Shown piece after piece: positions 59,601-64,000 of a stretch of 64,000 nt of DNA. Each line of letters starts with the position of its first letter. Positions within the stretch are counted from its first letter, which is position 1. The stretch comes from Collybia mongolica (lineage: Eukaryota; Basidiomycota; Agaricomycetes; Agaricales; Clitocybaceae): NCBI GenBank assembly GCA_013420905.1, contig JAAXNY010000006.1, positions 2,294,001-2,358,000 on the forward strand, in the 5' to 3' direction. The notes under the pieces were generated by a model. It had not been told where the DNA came from and did not search any database. It saw only the letters and a list, made by a program, of their open reading frames with translations. The position numbers were made by a program, and so were the translations under genes.

Positions 59601-61057
59601 TGGGAAACTTGTATCGCCTGTTGTAGAGGCCTGGGCTAACCTTGGCCTCTCTTCCCTGGATCTGGACCCCGTCCACCCACTCAACCAACTGGGCATGCGC
59701 CCCAGGGACCTGTTCCCCGATCACATAGTCTATGATATTGTCACCCCCCCACCTAAGGGCAGTGATCACCATGAGGATTTCATGAAAGACCGCATCACTT
59801 CACTGAAGAGTGCTGTCGATGAGGCCTCTCACTCCCCATGGAGCATCTGCATCATCACTGATGCATCCACTCCCCCTCCTCCCATGCAGTCAGTCGCGGT
59901 CTACCGCGTATGGCATGCCGGGGACCTATATGAGGACTGGTACGCTACTGGCCTCTCTACGTCTGATGACGCCGAGCTGCGAGCAATCACAGAAGGCGTC
60001 TGACAGGCAGCTAACATTGGACTAGAAGACATTCATGATGTCCACATCTTCTCCAACTCCACCAACACCCTTAGGCATTCCCTCGATGCGTCTCACCACT
60101 CAGGTCAGGCGTCCACCCTCAAAGTGTGCGAGGTGCTGCTGCCTTGGCTGCAGCTCCGCGCCATCCACAAGATACACCTCCACCACATTACAAATGGAGT
60201 GGAGATTGAAGACCACCAACTGGCACACATCAGCGCCATCTCGACTCGCGTTGAGGCAGGTGGAGTGCCAGTTATATCTGCTGACTTCACATGATGCAAA
60301 GCAGTCACACACATGCTTGACGGCTGGAAGTCTCTCTTCCAATCCAAGAAGTACATTCGCTCCAATTTCCTGATGCTCTATGCGAAAAAGGACACCCCGC
60401 TCACCCCGACCCATGTAAACAATGGGCCGTGGATGCGCAAGACTGGTCACAGCCATGCTTTGACTGCCTGTGTGGTGCGATGCATCACCGGACACGCTCC
60501 AATTGGGGCATTCTGATCACGATTCTTCAAGGAAGAATCTGTCTCCTGTAGGTGGGTGCTCCCCTGGAAACTGTACAACACGTCCTATACAACTGTCCGC
60601 AACTTGGACGGGAAAACAAGCCTGGCCGTCAGCTGTGCTATGTGTAGCTGGTTGACTTCCTCTCAGAGAACGAAAGCACATTCGCGTTCGACGTTCCCTA
60701 GTCCTAAACAGGCTAGGGGCGGTACTCAGTGTTCTAAGTGACGGCTATAGGGTGCTCCCTGCCCAAACATGCGAACCTGGATAATTGGTGGACTTGAAGC
60801 CACCACCCACTGCAGGGCACTGCAGTGGGGGGCCTACCCCCTGGCGTAGATTGGCCCTTCTGGCCTGTGTACAATGAGCTCCGGCTCCATTTGCTAGCTC
60901 AACCTTGGTCGGGCAAGCATCCCAGCTCCACAGCACTTTGTCCTCTGCCCCCCCTCCCCACTCCCCCAATTACTACTTGTAGTGACCAGCACATGTATTA
61001 GGTATAGTTGGTATATAAAATGTTGACAAAAAAAAAAAAAGAAAGAAAAAAAAAAGA
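56680..61057 (+). mobile_element. LINE (non-LTR), 5'-truncated, with 9-bp target duplication
   Basis: Inserted between direct repeats TATTTCATG at 56671-56679 and 61058-61066. The 5' end is truncated: only about the last 55 codons of ORF1 remain. They end in a TAA (56848-56850) that overlaps the ORF2 ATG (56850-56852) as TAATG. ORF2 covers 56850 to about 60710, followed by a GC-rich 3' UTR and an A-rich tail (61028-61055). A truncated 5' end, an A-rich tail and target duplication are the standard outcome of target-primed reverse transcription. Confidence 0.88.
56850..60710 (+). pseudogene. LINE ORF2: endonuclease-RT-RNase H, decayed
   Basis: The N-terminal APE endonuclease has TYCQNVGR, FLQEPPW, GGDFNCPSAHWD, SVLDLVFVL and EPDHFPLLLDI (about residues 11-250). 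RT blocks include APGPDHISWRHLKW, KFKASITVVIPKPGKP, SFHPIVLLNMLGKLLEKML, VAFDLAQFFPSINHEVL and GQGSAMSPILSALCL. The catalytic box reads SYVDNGTI near 58890, where YVDD is normal, so the second Asp is Asn. The RNase H part has CIITDAS, AELRAI and HIFSNST (Asp to Asn again). Frame changes lie near 58670 and near 60553. TGA stops replace expected Arg at 59179, 60001, 60292 and 60514. A C-terminal CxC-type knuckle is broken by the last frame change. The protein cannot be active. Confidence 0.88.
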
Positions 61058-61115
61058 TATTTCATGTGCAAGGTAAGACAAATTCATGCCTGTCTGAAGT
61101 TGTTGTTATCTTATA

Positions 61116-61327
61116 CAGTGGCTCAAAAAACTGCCCCAATGTTTGTACATTTTTGAAAGATCAATATGGTATGAAGTGCTGACATAAGCAGGGGACCTGG
61201 GGTAATTATGTAAGATACTATGACATCGTGGCTTTCCAATGGACCCTGGATCATGTGATTTGGATCAATATCCATTAAGCTATAAGCCAAACAAAATGGT
61301 TACTTATTGGGGCAGTTTTTTGACCCT
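61116..61327 (+). repeat. Left TIR of the Tc1 element, itself with inverted ends
   Basis: The 18-bp motif TCAAAAAACTGCCCCAAT occurs at 61123-61140 and, inverted, at 61306-61323. The right TIR repeats this at 62516-62533 and 62699-62716. The four motif copies are likely transposase-binding sites, as in IR/DR-type Tc1 elements, but within each arm the two copies here are inverted rather than direct. Confidence 0.85.
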
Positions 61328-61476
61328 TATCTTATTTTCCATTATTCTGGCATTTATGATCCAATGCAAGAACATTATGGACTGTGGGAAGAATAAACAA
61401 TGTCATGTGACTTTATTTGTATCAATTTGACATGTTGGAATTGGTTCAATCATCTTCTTGACCTCTTACCACCATC

Positions 61477-62496
61477 ATGAAAGCCATTTCTACTGCTCAG
61501 CACAATACTGTTGTTTCTCTCCTCAATGAGGGCTATTCTCAGCATCAAATCAAGGAGAAAACTGGTCTAGGGAAGGGTACCATCAGTAGGATCAGCAAAG
61601 ATGTGGATGGAAACAAAGAAAACAACCTTGGTGGCCACCCCTCCAAGCTGTCTGTTCGTGACAAACAGTCAATTATTCGTCAAATCAAGTCAGGGAAGCT
61701 TGATAATGCAGTTCAGGCTACCCAATTCATCAATGGCATCATCCCCAATCCTGTCACACCCCAGACAGTCAGAAATGCACTCAAGGAAAATCAATTTTAT
61801 GCTGCTACAAAGAGGAAAGCTCCTCTTCTCAAACGAGCCCATCGCATCCGGCGTCTCCAGTTTGCAAAATATCATGAAAGCTGGACTGTGGAGGACTGGA
61901 AAAGGGTTCTATGGACAGATGAGACCAAAATCAATAGGATTGGGTCAGATGGAAAGGTTTATGTCTGGAAACAAAGGGGAGAACCACCATCTGATAGAAC
62001 AACATCACCTACTGTCAAACATGGAGGAGGAGGAAACCTCATGGTATGGGGTTGTATGGGGTGGAATGGAGTGGGAAAGCTCATAGAGGTGCAGGGGAAC
62101 ATGGACAAGGTTCAATACTGTGAAATTTTGGAGAGTGGAGTTCAGGAAAGTTTTGAGAAGTTGGAAATGGTGGATGGCGAGCGCTACTTTCAGCAAGATA
62201 ACGACCCCAAACACACATCTGGACTGGCCACACAGTGGTTTGAAGACAACAACATTCAAGTCCTTGGCTGGCCTGCCCAATCCCCTGACATGAATCCAAT
62301 AGAACACCTTTGGGAACATCTCAAGCGCCGTCTTAAAGAATATCCGACACCACCCAAAGGAGTACATGAGTTGTGGGATAGATTGGCTGAAGAGTGGGGT
62401 GAAATTCCACCAGAGGTATGCCAAAACCTGATAGAAAGTATGCCCAGGCAGATACAAGCAGTTATAAAGGCAAAAGGTGGTCATACAAAGTATTAG
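61477..62496 (+). CDS. Tc1-family DD34E transposase, 339 aa, intact
   Basis: A cut-and-paste transposase that inserts at TA. The N-terminal paired-like helix-turn-helix region covers residues 1-110 (LLNEGYSQHQIKEKTGLGKG, TISRISKDV, then a second HTH). The catalytic DDE domain begins near residue 140: VLWTDETKINRIGSDG (first Asp), GGGGNLMVWGCMGW, YFQQDNDPKHTSGLATQWF (second Asp), LGWPAQSPDMNPIEHLWEHL (Glu). Thirty-four residues lie between the second Asp and the Glu, the DD34E spacing of Tc1. The length is normal for the family and no stop or frameshift is present. The ATG at 61477 follows the left TIR by 149 bp, room for a promoter. A 175-codon ORF on the opposite strand (62005-62532) is a shadow. 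Confidence 0.95.
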   Translation: MKAISTAQHNTVVSLLNEGYSQHQIKEKTGLGKGTISRISKDVDGNKENNLGGHPSKLSVRDKQSIIRQIKSGKLDNAVQATQFINGIIPNPVTPQTVRNALKENQFYAATKRKAPLLKRAHRIRRLQFAKYHESWTVEDWKRVLWTDETKINRIGSDGKVYVWKQRGEPPSDRTTSPTVKHGGGGNLMVWGCMGWNGVGKLIEVQGNMDKVQYCEILESGVQESFEKLEMVDGERYFQQDNDPKHTSGLATQWFEDNNIQVLGWPAQSPDMNPIEHLWEHLKRRLKEYPTPPKGVHELWDRLAEEWGEIPPEVCQNLIESMPRQIQAVIKAKGGHTKY

Positions 62497-62511
62497 ATAG
62501 AAAATTAATAG

Positions 62512-62723
62512 AGGGTCAAAAAACTGCCCCAATGAGTAATCATTTTGTTTGGCCTATAGCTTAATGGGTTTTGATCCAAATCACATGATCCAGGGTCCAT
62601 TGGAAAGCCACGATGTCATAGTATCTTACATAATTACCCCAGGTCCCCTGCTTATGTCAGCACTTCATACCATATTGATCTTTCAAAAATGTACAAACAT
62701 TGGGGCAGTTTTTTGAGCCACTG
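62512..62723 (-). repeat. Right TIR of the Tc1 element
   Basis: The reverse complement of 61116-61327, with about five differences clustered near the inner end. It starts 15 bp after the transposase stop codon. Confidence 0.93.
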
Positions 62724-62725
62724 TA

Positions 62726-63345
62726 CAGCTCACTCAGGTCATCTAATAGCAGCCAAAAGCATTGTTTGCTATACTACTAATGTACCCTTAAAGTTTTGTG
62801 TCAATCTGTGGTCTGTGGGTTGAGTTTCAGTAAAGTGAGTTTGTAGACCAGGTATTGAGAAGTGCAAATCTGGTCACAACAATATATTCACCCCACTAAC
62901 TCATTTTCTACCCATAAGAGTTGGTATTTTGAACTAGTTACAACCTAACAGGCCCAAAATGTTATATACAGGTGCTAGAAATGATGTTTAGTCAATAGGA
63001 TATTTTAAAAAGTAAAGTGACCAGTTGGCCAGTGACTAAAGCTAAAAAAAAAGCACTTGAAAACCCTGTGCAGAAAGTTGTTTTCTGAATAAAATATCAA
63101 CTTTTCTTTGGTGGGACTATTTCTAAGCTATAGAGGACACACTCAGACAGCTTATGAGACCTCAACAAGAAAGATATCTTATATGCATATGTGAGGCCCA
63201 AAATATTCAAAAAGCAACTGGTGATATTACAGTTATGGCAGTATATAAAAGCTCAAAACAAAAAAACAAAAAAAAGTTGTTATTCTCCTTTCCCTGACAC
63301 TGAGGAGTACATATATCACCTTCTCTGTCTTTGTCTCACTACTTA
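62726..63345. other. AT-rich sequence without gene
   Basis: No ORF, TIR or repeat shared with the rest of the window was recognised. The A-rich stretch at 63257-63275 is not linked to a LINE. Confidence 0.35.
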
Positions 63346-64000
63346 TGGGGGTGGGCAATGCTTAGTAATTTTGCATACTGATGCAAATAGTCACTGGTAA
63401 TAAACTTAATTGGACCATAAATAGACTAACAAATTCACTGGAGAGAATGGTTTTGCATTTTCCAGCTTTGACGATCACTTTAAACACTCAATTTAAAGAC
63501 AACTAACTCAGAATTTTACTCCCAACAAAATGTTAAGCACAGATTTTTTTTGTAGAGAAGTCATGCCAAGCAGGGCTGTTCTGAGATATTGCTGCAACGG
63601 CCAGAAATTCTGGATTTAACAAATTGTAGTCTTAATGTATAGGAACAAGATTGGCCAATGTCTCAAGACCTAAAAATGAGCCTCTGAGGATATAAAGTTA
63701 AAAGACTATTTGAAAGGGTCTACATTGTTTTTGACTTTAAAAGATAGTGGTTCAATAAAATGTATATCTGTATTCAAAAACATATCCTCCTAGTGTATAT
63801 GGAAAAGTTTCATTCATGGTATGAGAGGCAGCAGTAAGTATCTGCAAAACATATTCCACATCCACCCCTGTGTGCCACAGTGCATGTGCACAATCATCAT
63901 GGCAGTCACATCTAAACCAGCAAATCAGCAGCTCCTGCCATGCCAATGCTTTCCAACTGCCTGAACAGTGGAAATCCTTAATAAATATAAAGCATGTACT
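63346..64000 (+). mobile_element. Left end of a second element related to the 43.9-47.8 kb transposon (cut by window edge)
   Basis: TGGGGGTGGGCAATG at 63346-63360 repeats the terminal 14 bases of the nested transposon. At the same distance inside (63371-63386) lies an inverted pair, TTGCAT-ACTG-ATGCAA, like the palindromes inside both ends of that element. The sequence after it differs, so this is a related rather than identical element, or a non-autonomous derivative. A minus-strand ORF at 63946-63752 (64 codons) is of unknown meaning. The other end lies outside the window. Confidence 0.55.

Larger units (their letters stand above)
61116..62723 (+). mobile_element. Tc1-type transposon, 1608 bp, apparently intact
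   Basis: Flanked by TA (61114-61115 and 62724-62725). Terminal inverted repeats are about 212 bp long (61116-61327 and 62512-62723) and differ at only a handful of positions. Each begins CAGTGGCTCAAAAAACTGCC. A single full-length transposase ORF lies between them. Near-identical TIRs plus an open reading frame suggest a recent insertion, unlike the decayed retroelements around it. Confidence 0.95.

Noticed and set aside
62005..62532. 175-codon ORF opposite to the Tc1 transposase
   Set aside because: It overlaps the DD34E catalytic domain entirely in antisense and shows no family features.

Overview
This window is nuclear DNA of a filamentous basidiomycete, most likely an agaricomycete. The reasons are dense short introns (about 46-65 nt, GT/GC-AG), fungal housekeeping genes (MYG1, SEC9, MPP10), and a mobile-element mix typical of Agaricomycetes: Plavaka, Tnp2-like CACTA, Tad-like LINEs, gypsy, copia and Tc1. 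No tRNA, rRNA, CRISPR array or bacterial-type operon was found. Gene models were built by reading splice junctions and frames by eye.

Layout. 0.3-4.3 kb: two intact multi-exon minus-strand genes of unknown function, one with a Cys-cluster. 4.8-9.1 kb: a decayed CACTA transposase whose 5' region lies next to its own inverted copy. 9.8-11.3 kb: a foldback element and a 624-bp TIR element with TA target duplication that ends 58 bp before MYG1. 11.4-14.05 kb: intact MYG1 and a broken four-TM gene. 14.2-19.3 kb: a minus-strand LINE. 20.5-28.7 kb: inverted copies of a large non-coding repeat. 28.7-31.7 kb: gypsy relic. 32.4-34.2 kb: copia relic. 34.6-40.3 kb: an island of three intact minus-strand genes: an SRA-YDG methyl-DNA reader (12 exons), SEC9 and MPP10. 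40.9-48.4 kb: a Plavaka transposase gene split by a nested 3.9-kb transposon whose coding capacity I cannot match to a named superfamily. 48.9-53.6 kb: a second long copy of the large repeat, in opposite orientation to the 25-28.7 kb copy. 54.2-55.9 kb: a DUF6698-like gene with one stop. 56.1-56.5 kb: an LTR. 56.7-61.06 kb: a 5'-truncated LINE with target-site duplication. 61.1-62.7 kb: an apparently intact Tc1 element. 63.35 kb: one end of a second element like the nested one.

Two themes connect the parts. First, the retroelement relics die mainly through TGA stops where arginine is expected (CGA to TGA), and repeat copies differ by CG to TG/CA changes. This is the mark of CpG-directed C-to-T decay, and the SRA-YDG gene in the same window encodes the type of protein that reads CpG methylation. 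Second, the nested insertion at 43.9-47.8 kb gives clean borders (hAT-like termini, 7-8 bp target duplication) to a roughly 975-residue coiled-coil plus D/D/E-type protein. This is the best candidate in the window for a poorly described transposon family.
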